Shown: positions 16,481 to 24,577 of the stretch, one piece after another | Layout: every line of letters starts with the position of its first letter | How positions within the stretch are numbered: position 1 is the first letter of the stretch | Assembly (NCBI GenBank): GCA_051881695.1 | Contig: JBJEQJ010000008.1 | Coordinates: 98,605-162,604, forward strand | Length of the DNA stretch: 64,000 nt | Direction: 5' to 3' | Origin: CAYJFG01 sp051881695 | GTDB lineage: Bacteria > Bacillota > Clostridia > Oscillospirales > Acutalibacteraceae | The notes under the pieces: model-generated | What the model saw: the letters and a program-made list of their open reading frames with translations, nothing else | The model's database searches: none | What the model was told of the DNA's origin: nothing | Program-made: the position numbers and the translations under genes

Positions 16481-17949
16481 AGCCTTACCCCCATTTCTGC
16501 CTGTTTAAAGACCTCTTCGTGCGCTGCATTTTCGTACTGCCAAGCAGCATTTAAAATTACGCCTTCTTCAAAGCTTTTACCGATAAGCTGCATACCAATC
16601 GGCATACCCTTAGCGTTAAAGCCACACGGCAAGGATACCGCCGGAAGCCCTGCTATATTTACAGGAACTGTGCAAATATCTGTTAAATATGTTTCTATCG
16701 GATCGCTTACCGCCTTGCCGGACTCAAATGCTGTCATAGGAACGGTAGGCGCTAAGATAACATCACAGCTTTCAAAAGCATTTTTAAACGATTTAACTAT
16801 TGAGCCTCTTAAATTCTGTGCTTTCTTATAATAAGCGTCATAATATCCTGCACTTAAAACATATGTGCCGAGAAGAATTCTTCTTTGCACCTCTTTGCCG
16901 AAGCCCTCGCTTCTTGTTTTGCATATCATATCGTTAATATCGTTATAGCTTGGTGTTTTGTAGCCGTAGCGAATACCGTCATATCTTCCAAGGTTTGACG
17001 ACGCCTCGGCACAGGCTAAAATATAGTAAACAGGCAGCGCAAATTTCAAAGCCGGAAGATTGAAATAGACAATCTCTGCACCTAAGCTCTCGTAAACCTT
17101 TGCCGCTTTTTCAACAGCCTGTTTTACATCATCTCTTATGCCGTCTAAGTATTCTCTTGCAATACCTATTCTTATACCCTTAATGCTGTTTTTAAGTGTA
17201 TTTACTGTGGGTTCTCCCTTTGCTCCCTGAGAGGTAGAATCCTTTTCATCATATTTTGAAATAGCGTCATAAACAATAGCGGCGTCTTCAACTGTGGTTG
17301 TAATAGGTCCGATCTGGTCAAGGCTTGAAGCATATGCAATAAGGCCGTATCTTGATACTGCGCCGTAGGTGGGCTTCATACCAACTATACCGCAAAAGCT
17401 TGCAGGCTGTCTTATTGAGCCGCCTGTATCCGAACCAAGGCCGTATACTGCAATATTTCCGCCTACTGCAGAGGCTACGCCGCCGGAGCTTCCGCCTGCA
17501 ACGTGGTTTGTGTTATGCGGATTTTTTGCCCCGCCAAAGCATGAGGTTTCACACGATGAACCCATTGCGAATTCGTCCATATTTGTTTTGCCGAGCAATA
17601 CGGCGTTTTGCTCCTTTAATATATCCCATACTGTTGCGTTATATATCGGCTTATAGCCTGTAAGTATTTTTGAACAGCAGGTGGTTTCTATCCCCTTTGT
17701 GGAAATATTATCCTTAAGGGTCATCGGAATACCCTCAAGCGGCTTTAAAGCTTCGCCCCTTGAAAGCTTTTCGTCAACCGCCTTTGCAGCTTTTAACGCC
17801 TCCTCCGGCGTAACCTTAACATAAGCGTTAAGCCCGGCGTTTTCCTTTTGTATGCTGTCAAGATACTGCGTTGTAAGCTCTGTGCAGGAGATTTTTTTAT
17901 CCCTTAACAGGCCGGCAGTATATGCTATTTTGCCCTGTACACTGCTCAC
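16477..17949 (-). CDS. gatA: Asp/Glu-tRNA amidotransferase subunit A
   Basis: A 490-residue amidase-signature enzyme. It carries the Ser-cisSer-Lys triad: Lys in PMTLKDNI (about residue 78), and the serines in HVAGGSSGGVASAVG and GSDTGGSIRQPASFCG. It frees ammonia from glutamine and channels it to GatB. The start codon is GTG. It lies 19 bases after gatC in the aspS-gatC-gatA-gatB operon. Confidence 0.97.
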   Translation of the reverse strand: MSSVQGKIAYTAGLLRDKKISCTELTTQYLDSIQKENAGLNAYVKVTPEEALKAAKAVDEKLSRGEALKPLEGIPMTLKDNISTKGIETTCCSKILTGYKPIYNATVWDILKEQNAVLLGKTNMDEFAMGSSCETSCFGGAKNPHNTNHVAGGSSGGVASAVGGNIAVYGLGSDTGGSIRQPASFCGIVGMKPTYGAVSRYGLIAYASSLDQIGPITTTVEDAAIVYDAISKYDEKDSTSQGAKGEPTVNTLKNSIKGIRIGIAREYLDGIRDDVKQAVEKAAKVYESLGAEIVYFNLPALKFALPVYYILACAEASSNLGRYDGIRYGYKTPSYNDINDMICKTRSEGFGKEVQRRILLGTYVLSAGYYDAYYKKAQNLRGSIVKSFKNAFESCDVILAPTVPMTAFESGKAVSDPIETYLTDICTVPVNIAGLPAVSLPCGFNAKGMPIGMQLIGKSFEEGVILNAAWQYENAAHEEVFKQAEMGVRL

Positions 17950-17968
17950 TTCATCTCATCCCTTCATT

Positions 17969-18250
17969 TTAAAGTACACGCTTTTTAACAAGGAAGTGTC
18001 CGTCCTCTTTATCGTTTGCATTGGATAAAATTTCCTCACTGTCATACGACGGAACAACTGTATCCTCTCTAAAAACATTTGAAAGGTTGTTTATATTGTC
18101 GAAGTCCTCGCCGGACTCAGTTGCGTTGTTTATTGTATCTGCAAACTTTATTATGTCTGCCATATCGCTTGTCAGCTTGTCAAGCTCTTCTTCCTTAATA
18201 GAAAGCTTTGCAAGGCGTGCAATCTGTATTACGTCCTCGTGCGTTACCAT
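17969..18250 (-). CDS. gatC: Asp/Glu-tRNA amidotransferase subunit C
   Basis: A 93-residue GatC, the small belt subunit that stabilises the GatA-GatB contact. THEDVIQIARLAKLSIKEEEL and the acidic-aromatic tail EDTVVPS are family-typical. I start at ATG 18250, nine bases after AAAGGA; an ATG at 18259 lies directly against that site. Confidence 0.93.
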   Translation of the reverse strand: MVTHEDVIQIARLAKLSIKEEELDKLTSDMADIIKFADTINNATESGEDFDNINNLSNVFREDTVVPSYDSEEILSNANDKEDGHFLVKKRVL

Positions 18251-18272
18251 AATAATCATTCCTTTCGTGGAA

Positions 18273-20021
18273 TTATCTCAATTTTACATGAACCTCTCTG
18301 AGCTGCTGCTCGCTTACCTCGTTTGGCGCTCCCAACAAAACGTCCTGAGCATTCGAGTTCATCGGGAAGGCTATAACCTCTCTTATATTTTCCTCGCCTG
18401 ATAAAAGCATTAACATTCTGTCAACGCCCGGCGCCATACCTGCGTGCGGCGGAGCGCCGTACTGGAAGGCATTATATAATGCGGAGAACTTATCCTTAAG
18501 CTGTTCTTCTGTATAGCCTGCAAGCTCAAACGCCTTTATCATAATGTCTAAATCATGATTTCTTACAGCGCCCGAGGAAAGCTCCACGCCGTTGCATACA
18601 ATGTCGTACTGATAAGCAAGAATTTCAGTAGGCTCTTTGTTCAGCAAAGCGTCCATTCCGCCCTGCGGCATAGAGAACGGATTGTGCGTGAATATTAAAG
18701 CACCTGTGTCCTCATCGTGCTCATACATTGGGAAGTCAACAATAAAGCACATTTTAAAGCTGCTCTCGTCAATAAGATTTAAACGCTTTGCAACCTCGGT
18801 TCTTATTTGCCCTGCAAGCTTAGGTGCCTCTTCCTTACTGTCTGCAATAAAGTAAATTACGTCGTTCGGCTTTGAGCTGTTGATTTCAATAAGCTTTTCA
18901 CGGTCGCCCTCTTTTAAGAACTTGTCAATAGGACCGTCAAAGGTCATATCCTCTCTTACCTTTACATAGCCCAAGCCCTTCATACCGATTGAAAGCGCAA
19001 ACTCCTCCATTTTCTTAAACCATGTTTTAGATTGTGAAGAAGCATTCGGCACGTTGATTGAACGGACAGTTTTCTTTCTGAACGGTGCAAAGTCCGTTTC
19101 AACAAACATATCGCTTATATCCTTTATCTCAAGCGGATTTCTAAGGTCCGGTTTATCTGTGCCGTATTTAAGCATTGCTTCTTCATACGGAATACGTGCA
19201 AACGGAGGCTTAGAAACCTCTTTGTCTGAAAATTTAGTGAACGCCTCATACAAAACCTCCTCGGCAACTGCAAAGACATCCTCCTGTGTTGCAAAAGCCA
19301 TTTCAAAGTCGAGCTGATAAAATTCGCCCGGAGAACGGTCTGCTCTTGCGTCCTCATCTCTGAAGCAGGGAGCAATCTGGAAGTATTTATCAAAGCCGGA
19401 CACCATTAAAAGCTGTTTGAATATCTGCGGTGCCTGCGGCAGAGCGTAGAATTTGCCCTTATGCTTACGGCTGGGGATAAGATAATCTCTTGCGCCCTCA
19501 GGAGAGCTTGCTGAGAGAATAGGTGTGTTAATCTCGGTAAATCCAAGCTCATTCATTTTCTGCCTTAAAAATGAAATAACCTGTGAACGAAGCATAATAT
19601 TATTATGCACCTTTTTATTTCTTAAATCTAAGAATCGATATTTAAGTCTTACATCCTCTTTTGTATCTGTAGAAGTAGCAACCTCAAACGGAAGATTTGC
19701 CTTGCATTTGCCTAAAACAGTTAAGCTTTCCGTAACTATCTCAACAGTACCGGTAGCAATCTTTGGATTGTAGGTTTCTTCATCTCTTTTTACTACCTTG
19801 CCGCTTACTGTAACGGTACATTCTCTGTTTACGTTTTCAAGCATAGCTTCATTATGCACTACAACCTGCACAACACCGTACTGGTCGCGCACGTCTAAAA
19901 ACATAACGCCGCCGTGGTCGCGGATATTTTCTACCCAGCCGGAAACTCTCACTTCACTGCCTATATGGCTTTCTCTTAAATCTCCGCAAAGATGAGTGCG
20001 GTACTTGTTCTCATTTACCAT
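18273..20021 (-). CDS. aspS: Aspartyl-tRNA synthetase (probably non-discriminating)
   Basis: A 582-residue bacterial-type class II AspRS. It has an N-terminal OB anticodon-binding domain with WVENIRDHGGVMFLDVRDQYG, the catalytic core with motif 2 FRDEDARADR and motif 3 GMAPGVDRMLML, and the inserted GAD domain around residues 290-420. It charges tRNA with aspartate. Co-transcription with gatCAB suggests it also charges tRNA-Asn, with GatCAB then making Asn-tRNA; this is inference from the operon and needs the absence of asnS elsewhere. Confidence 0.95.
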   Translation of the reverse strand: MVNENKYRTHLCGDLRESHIGSEVRVSGWVENIRDHGGVMFLDVRDQYGVVQVVVHNEAMLENVNRECTVTVSGKVVKRDEETYNPKIATGTVEIVTESLTVLGKCKANLPFEVATSTDTKEDVRLKYRFLDLRNKKVHNNIMLRSQVISFLRQKMNELGFTEINTPILSASSPEGARDYLIPSRKHKGKFYALPQAPQIFKQLLMVSGFDKYFQIAPCFRDEDARADRSPGEFYQLDFEMAFATQEDVFAVAEEVLYEAFTKFSDKEVSKPPFARIPYEEAMLKYGTDKPDLRNPLEIKDISDMFVETDFAPFRKKTVRSINVPNASSQSKTWFKKMEEFALSIGMKGLGYVKVREDMTFDGPIDKFLKEGDREKLIEINSSKPNDVIYFIADSKEEAPKLAGQIRTEVAKRLNLIDESSFKMCFIVDFPMYEHDEDTGALIFTHNPFSMPQGGMDALLNKEPTEILAYQYDIVCNGVELSSGAVRNHDLDIMIKAFELAGYTEEQLKDKFSALYNAFQYGAPPHAGMAPGVDRMLMLLSGEENIREVIAFPMNSNAQDVLLGAPNEVSEQQLREVHVKLR

Positions 20022-20068
20022 AATATTTAATTCCTTTCAGAAGATTAATTTCATGCATTACTTGTGAT

Positions 20069-20097
20069 ATTATACCATTAATTGGCTTGGCTTTCAA
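20069..20097 (-). promoter_or_regulatory. sigma-A promoter of aspS-gatCAB
   Basis: On the minus strand TTGAAA (20092-20097), 17-base spacer, TATAAT (20069-20074). The start point would be near 20062, giving a 40-base leader with no room for a T-box. Confidence 0.75.
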
Positions 20098-20200
20098 TAT
20101 TTTTTACTGTTAAAATAGCTTTAATTCAAACAATTTCCATTAATTTTATTTTATGCCGCAGCCGTCTGAGGATAATATATGCGGTTTTACAGCAAAACAC

Positions 20201-20229
20201 TTTAAAAAAAAGCAAATGTAGTGTATAAT
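20201..20229 (+). promoter_or_regulatory. Candidate promoter of the LUD gene
   Basis: TATAAT at 20224-20229 with a weak TTTAAA at 20201-20206, spacing 17. The -10 box is perfect and the -35 box poor. Confidence 0.5.
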
Positions 20230-20267
20230 AAATTCAAAGCTATTCTTACTTTACGGGAGTGATTTTT

Positions 20268-20942
20268 ATGCAGGAATGTAAACGTGAAATTATAGGTAAG
20301 CAGATTGAAAAAACAATAAAAAACTTAAAGAAAAACAATATTGCGGCATATTACTGCGAAACGTCTGAAGATGCAAGGGAGCTTGTAAAAACTCTTATTA
20401 AAAAGGGTGACACTATAAGCAGCGGTGGCTCGGTAACTCTTAAAGAAACAGGAATATTAGATCTGATTAAAAGCAAGGATTATAATTACCTTGACCGTTC
20501 CAAGCCGGGTCTTACCAAGGAAGAGGTTGAGGCAGTTTACAAGGAAACCTTTGGAGCAGACGCATATTTTTGCAGCTCAAACGCAGTTACGACCGACGGA
20601 TATTTATACAACGTAGACGGCAACTCTAACAGAGTTTCTGCAATTTTATACGGCCCGAAAAGTGTTATAATGATTGTTGGATATAATAAAATAGTAAGAA
20701 ATTTAGACGAGGCTGTTTCAAGGGTAAAAACAGTTGCAGCACCTGCAAATACAATAAGACTTAATATGGGCACGCCGTGCAGCAAAACAGGCGAATGTGT
20801 ATCTCTCTCCCACACAAATCCTTATATGTGCGACGGCTGCAACAGCGAGGGAAGAATTTGCTGTAACTTTACCGTTTGCGGTCAGCAGCGCCATAAGGAC
20901 AGAATAAAGGTTATAATTGTCGGCGAGGAGCTTGGATATTAA
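20268..20942 (+). CDS. LUD domain protein (lactate utilisation/LutC-like, DUF162)
   Basis: A 224-residue LUD protein. The family core is visible: KKGDTISSGGSVTLKETGI (about residues 47-65), the ILYGPKSVIMIVGYNKIVRN strand-helix, and a C-terminal cysteine-rich segment beginning TPCSKTGEC and continuing CDGC and RICC. LUD proteins take part in lactate oxidation in aerobes, but single-gene LUD homologues in anaerobes have no settled role. No lutA or lutB lies nearby, so lactate use is not claimed. ATG 20268 follows GGGAG. Confidence 0.85.
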   Translation: MQECKREIIGKQIEKTIKNLKKNNIAAYYCETSEDARELVKTLIKKGDTISSGGSVTLKETGILDLIKSKDYNYLDRSKPGLTKEEVEAVYKETFGADAYFCSSNAVTTDGYLYNVDGNSNRVSAILYGPKSVIMIVGYNKIVRNLDEAVSRVKTVAAPANTIRLNMGTPCSKTGECVSLSHTNPYMCDGCNSEGRICCNFTVCGQQRHKDRIKVIIVGEELGY

Positions 20943-21039
20943 GCCGCCTTAACATCTTACAAATTTTTATAGAAAACAGAAATTATTTCTTTGTATTCGA
21001 CAGGCTGAACGCAGAAAAAATAACACAGGAATATGTAAA

Positions 21040-21080
21040 GCCGAAAGTGAAAAGCACTTTCTATGATTTTCACTTTCGGC
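21040..21080. terminator. Perfect 14-bp hairpin between convergent genes
   Basis: GCCGAAAGTGAAAA (21040-21053) pairs perfectly with TTTTCACTTTCGGC (21067-21080). It lies between the LUD gene (plus) and the Asn-rich gene (minus). The T-runs on both exits are short, so it may be a bidirectional but imperfect terminator. Confidence 0.65.
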
Positions 21081-21093
21081 AAAGTACAGCACA

Positions 21094-21270
21094 TTAGAAA
21101 TTAAAGTTATTATTTCTGTTCTGGTTGTTGTTATTCTTATTATTGTTGTTTCTGTTATTGTTATTGTTGTTATTTCTGTTATTATTGTTTTGGTTATTGT
21201 TGTTCTGATTATTATTTCTGTTGTTATTATTGTTATTGTTGTTGTTTTGGTTGTTGAACCTGTTTTCCAT
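21094..21270 (-). CDS. Asparagine-rich low-complexity micro-protein
   Basis: A 58-residue protein of which 43 residues are asparagine, broken only by scattered Q, R and K and ending in NFNF. The ribosome site AAGGGGGTG is strong and correctly spaced for ATG 21270, and a hairpin follows the stop, so this looks like an expressed gene rather than chance repeat. There is no signal peptide or membrane helix. Poly-Asn stretches of this kind are prion-like or intrinsically disordered. I do not recognise the family and assign no function. The repeat is AAC/AAT-based, so strand slippage may make its length variable. Confidence 0.65.
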   Translation of the reverse strand: MENRFNNQNNNNNNNNNRNNNQNNNNQNNNNRNNNNNNNRNNNNKNNNNQNRNNNFNF

Positions 21271-21361
21271 GAAGCTCACCCCCTTACAAAATTATTATTA
21301 ACCGAAGCAAAGCTAATATACCATACTTAAATTATCTCTTTTTATGGATTCGGAGTATTAT

Positions 21362-22717
21362 ATGAGTCAAGGTAATCTTCCAGGAAAATTTTTGCTTAAT
21401 ATGAAAAATTTGCTGAATGATGAATTTGGAATATTTTTAAGCGAATATGAAAAACCGCATTACAGAGGGATAAGGATAAACACCTTAAAAGCCTCCTGCA
21501 AAGATGTAAAAAAACTGCTTGAATTTGAAACCACTCCGTCGCCCTTTTGCGACGACGGATTATATATACCGCCCGACACCGAGGGACTGGGCAGACTGCC
21601 CCTGCACCACGCAGGAGCGTTTTATGTTCAGGAGCCTTCTGCAACAAGTGCAGTGACTGTGCTTGACGTTAAAAAAGGCGATATTGTGCTTGATTTATGT
21701 GCCGCACCGGGCGGAAAGTCAACGCAGATTGCCTCGGCTCTGAACGGAACAGGGCTTTTATGGTCAAACGAAATTGTAAAAAGCAGAGCGAACATACTGC
21801 TTTCTAATATTGAGAGAGCCGGCGTAAGAAACTGCGTTGTTTCAAGCTGCCGTCCTGATGAGCTTTGCGAAAGACTTTCCGGATTTTTTGATAAAATACT
21901 TGTTGACGCTCCATGCTCCGGCGAAGGAATGTTCCGCAAGGACAAGACAGCAATAGACGAATGGAGCGAGGAGCACACAAGAACCTGCGCAGTTCGTCAG
22001 CTTGCAATTTTAGAAAGTGCTGCAAAGGCGTTAAAACCCGGCGGAACTTTAGTTTATTCCACCTGCACATTTTCTAAAGAGGAAAACGAAGGCGTTATTT
22101 TAAAATTTCTTGATAATCACAAGGAATTTATGCTTGAGGACTTCGGCGCAGACTTTGGCAGAAGAACGCTTGATAAGGCTGTGCGAATTTTCCCAATGGA
22201 CGGCGGAGAGGGGCATTTTGCAGCAAAGCTTAAAAAGTCTGACGGCATTGAGCGTTTCACTCCGTATGATGACTATAAGAATATTTTTACAAACAGGAAC
22301 AAAGATTTAAAAAACAGCGCATTAAAGCTATATGATGATATTTTTACGGACAGAATATACGGAGAAAAATTTGCCATAGCAGGTGACAAGCTAATTTTGC
22401 TGCCGGAAAACCTCCCATCCCTTTTGGGGCTTCACATTTTAAGAGCCGGAATATTATTCGGTGAAATTAAAAAGAACAGGATTGAGCCATGTCATGCGCT
22501 GTTTATGGCAGGAAGCAAGGACTGCTTTAACAGCCTTGTCGACCTTGACAGCAGAAATGAGGATATTTTTAAATATCTGCGCGGAGAAGAAATATCGGTA
22601 CCGGACAGTACAAAAGGCTACACCGCAGTATGCGTAAACGGCATTGTGACAGGCTTTGGCAAGGCGTCAAACGGCGTTCTTAAAAACAAATACCCAAAAG
22701 GACTTAGAAATTTTTGA
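21362..22717 (+). CDS. rsmF: rRNA cytosine-C5 methyltransferase, RsmF/NOL1-NOP2-Sun family
   Basis: A 451-residue SAM-dependent RNA m5C methyltransferase. The SAM motif I is DLCAAPGGKSTQIASAL (about residues 110-126), the motif IV cysteine is in VDAPCSGEGMFRKD, and the catalytic cysteine is in YSTCTFSKEENEG. A C-terminal region of about 160 residues matches the extra RNA-binding domains of RsmF-type enzymes. I start at ATG 21362, eight bases after CGGAG; an ATG at 21344 lacks a site. It is followed after 15 bases by rsmA, so two small-subunit rRNA methylases share a unit. Confidence 0.85.
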   Translation: MSQGNLPGKFLLNMKNLLNDEFGIFLSEYEKPHYRGIRINTLKASCKDVKKLLEFETTPSPFCDDGLYIPPDTEGLGRLPLHHAGAFYVQEPSATSAVTVLDVKKGDIVLDLCAAPGGKSTQIASALNGTGLLWSNEIVKSRANILLSNIERAGVRNCVVSSCRPDELCERLSGFFDKILVDAPCSGEGMFRKDKTAIDEWSEEHTRTCAVRQLAILESAAKALKPGGTLVYSTCTFSKEENEGVILKFLDNHKEFMLEDFGADFGRRTLDKAVRIFPMDGGEGHFAAKLKKSDGIERFTPYDDYKNIFTNRNKDLKNSALKLYDDIFTDRIYGEKFAIAGDKLILLPENLPSLLGLHILRAGILFGEIKKNRIEPCHALFMAGSKDCFNSLVDLDSRNEDIFKYLRGEEISVPDSTKGYTAVCVNGIVTGFGKASNGVLKNKYPKGLRNF

Positions 22718-22732
22718 CAGTAAGGAGCAAAT

Positions 22733-23584
22733 ATGGAACAGCTTACCAACATATCTGCAATAAAACAAATACTTGACCGCCACGGCTTTACTTTTTCTAA
22801 GGCATTGGGGCAGAATTTTCTTATAAATCCCACTGTATGCCCCAAAATGGCGGCGGCAAGCGGCGCTGAAAACATAGGCGTTATAGAGGTAGGTCCGGGC
22901 ATTGGGGTACTCACCTGCGAGCTTGCAAAGCTTGCAAAAAAGGTAGTAGCTATTGAACTTGACAAAAGACTTTTGCCTGTGCTAAAAGAAACGCTTTCTG
23001 ACTTTCAAAATGTTAAGGTAATAAATGATGATATTTTAAAAATAGATTTGCACCGACTCATTGAGGAAGAATTTTGCGGTATGCAGGTTTGCGTATGCGC
23101 TAATCTGCCGTATTATATCACCTCTCCTGTAATTATGAAGCTGCTGGAGGAACGTCTTGATATTGAAAGCATTACCGTAATGGTGCAAAAGGAAGCGGCG
23201 GCGAGAATCTGCGCCAAGGACGGCACAAGGGACTGCGGTGCCGTTACAATTGCCGTAAGGTATTACTGTGAGCCGGAGGTACTTTTTAACGTGTCGGCAG
23301 GCAGCTTTATGCCTGCGCCGAAGGTTGACTCCGCAGTAATAAGGCTGAAGCTGCACAAAAAACCTATAGCAGACGTTAAAGACGAAAAGACATTTTTTAA
23401 GGTAGTAAAAAGCGCCTTTGGACAAAGACGAAAGACTCTGCCGAACACACTGTCGGCAGGGCTATCGCTTCCAAAAAGTGAGATAAACGATATTCTTAAC
23501 GCAGTTGGTATTCCGCTCAACTACAGAGCAGAGCAGCTAAAGCTGAAAGATTTTGCAAAAATAGCAAATGAAATAACGGTTTAA
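22733..23584 (+). CDS. rsmA: 16S rRNA adenine dimethyltransferase
   Basis: A 283-residue KsgA/RsmA, full length. FSKALGQNFLINPT opens the fold, VIEVGPGIGVLTCELAK is SAM motif I, and ANLPYYITSPVIMKLLE is the catalytic N-L-P-Y block. It dimethylates the two adenines near the 3' end of 16S rRNA during 30S assembly. ATG follows AAGGAG. Confidence 0.97.
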   Translation: MEQLTNISAIKQILDRHGFTFSKALGQNFLINPTVCPKMAAASGAENIGVIEVGPGIGVLTCELAKLAKKVVAIELDKRLLPVLKETLSDFQNVKVINDDILKIDLHRLIEEEFCGMQVCVCANLPYYITSPVIMKLLEERLDIESITVMVQKEAAARICAKDGTRDCGAVTIAVRYYCEPEVLFNVSAGSFMPAPKVDSAVIRLKLHKKPIADVKDEKTFFKVVKSAFGQRRKTLPNTLSAGLSLPKSEINDILNAVGIPLNYRAEQLKLKDFAKIANEITV

Positions 23585-23637
23585 AACAAGCGTAAAAACT
23601 GCATATTTAACGTTTGAAAGGAGTTAAAATAATAACT

Positions 23638-23814
23638 ATGAATACATTTAAGGTTTCTGTAATATTATTATCTTTAGCAGTTTTACTGTTGTTGACATCT
23701 TTTTCTGCTTATATTTGGAGCGACACCGATATGGTGGCGATGCTTGCAATGGGTGCAGCAGCGGCAGGCTTTTTAGGCTTTGTTCTGGCTTGCAGGCATT
23801 ATGATGAGAGGTAA
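23638..23814 (+). CDS. Small two-helix membrane protein, function unknown
   Basis: A 58-residue protein with two hydrophobic helices (about 6-29 and 34-52) and a short charged tail CRHYDER. AAAGGAG lies about 14 bases before ATG 23638, a longer spacing than usual. A TTG at 23614 would give 66 residues. It follows rsmA by 53 bases and may be co-transcribed. I do not recognise a family. Confidence 0.6.
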   Translation: MNTFKVSVILLSLAVLLLLTSFSAYIWSDTDMVAMLAMGAAAAGFLGFVLACRHYDER

Positions 23815-23895
23815 AATAATTTAAGGCTTCTACTGTTATAAGTCTGAACCTAATGGAATTAACGCCAAAATTTGTAAGAGTTGTGTAAATATCTG

Positions 23896-23924
23896 TTGTA
23901 TTTTTTAAGAATTTATTATATAAT
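23896..23924 (+). promoter_or_regulatory. Candidate promoter of the PadR gene
   Basis: TATAAT at 23919-23924 with TTGTAT at 23896-23901, spacing 17. A perfect 17-base palindrome (ACAAAGC-ATT-GCTTTGT, 23953-23969) lies just downstream in the leader and could be an operator or a hairpin. Confidence 0.5.
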
Positions 23925-24005
23925 AATTACAAGGAGCAGTAGATACGTTATTACAAAGCATTGCTTTGTTCGCTGGATTTTAAGTTCAACAAGGGGGTTA
24001 TACCG

Positions 24006-24353
24006 GTGGGAATATCTGAAAATTTAAAAAAGGGAACTTCAGAGATGCTCATTCTTTTTCTTTTGGAAAAGGAAGATATGTACGGATACCAGCTTGCACA
24101 GGAATTAAGAGAAAAAAGCGACGGCTATTTTGTAATGCCGGAGGGTTCTTTGTATCCTACTCTTTATCGTCTTATAGATAAGGGAGTAGTTTCTGACAGA
24201 CAGGAAATTGTCGGCAAAAGGCTTCGCAAGTATTATCATTTGGAGCCAAGCGGCAAGGAATATCTGAAGTCTATCATCAGTGAATACCGTGCAATAAATT
24301 TGGGTATTCAAAAGGTGCTTGGTGAAAACGTATTAAAGGACATATGCGAATAG
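24006..24353 (+). CDS. PadR family transcriptional regulator
   Basis: A 115-residue PadR-type winged-helix repressor with the short C-terminal dimerisation helix of the two-domain subfamily. The hallmark MLILFLLEKEDMYGYQLAQ (about 14-32) and the wing segment GSLYPTLYRLIDKGV are clear. I start at GTG 24006, seven bases after AAGGGGG; the longer reading from 23961 lacks a site. Many such genes sit next to an efflux pump or a DUF1700 protein, but here a terminator follows at once, so its target is elsewhere, or is the divergently placed surface cluster. Confidence 0.88.
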   Translation: MGISENLKKGTSEMLILFLLEKEDMYGYQLAQELREKSDGYFVMPEGSLYPTLYRLIDKGVVSDRQEIVGKRLRKYYHLEPSGKEYLKSIISEYRAINLGIQKVLGENVLKDICE

Positions 24354-24363
24354 CAACTAATCT

Positions 24364-24398
24364 GCCCCCGAAGAAATGTACTTCGGGGGCTTATTTAT
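24364..24398 (+). terminator. Intrinsic terminator of the PadR gene
   Basis: GCCCCCGAAG (24364-24373) pairs with CTTCGGGGGC (24381-24390), followed by TTATTTAT. Confidence 0.85.
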
Positions 24399-24494
24399 CA
24401 GATTTTTATATATGTATATTATGTAAAGCTTCTTATTGCGGTACACATACTGTGAGATACTCTTTTATCTTAATAGTTTTCGATATAAGCAGAA

Positions 24495-24527
24495 ACTGCG
24501 GCAAAGAGCATTAATCTCTGCCGCAGT
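24495..24527 (-). terminator. Likely terminator of the cohesin-like gene
   Basis: ACTGCGGCA plus GAG on one arm pairs with CTC plus TGCCGCAGT on the other (two-base bulge), about 50 bases past the minus-strand stop at 24578. Exit on the minus strand reads TTTCTGCTTAT, a weak T-run. Confidence 0.55.
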
Positions 24528-24577
24528 CAATAATTTTTAAATTAAATTATAATTAGAAACTGTTGTCAGCTGAACAA

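Noticed and set aside
20030..20068. T-box or other leader before aspS
   Set aside because: The leader from the promoter is only about 40 bases, too short for a T-box.
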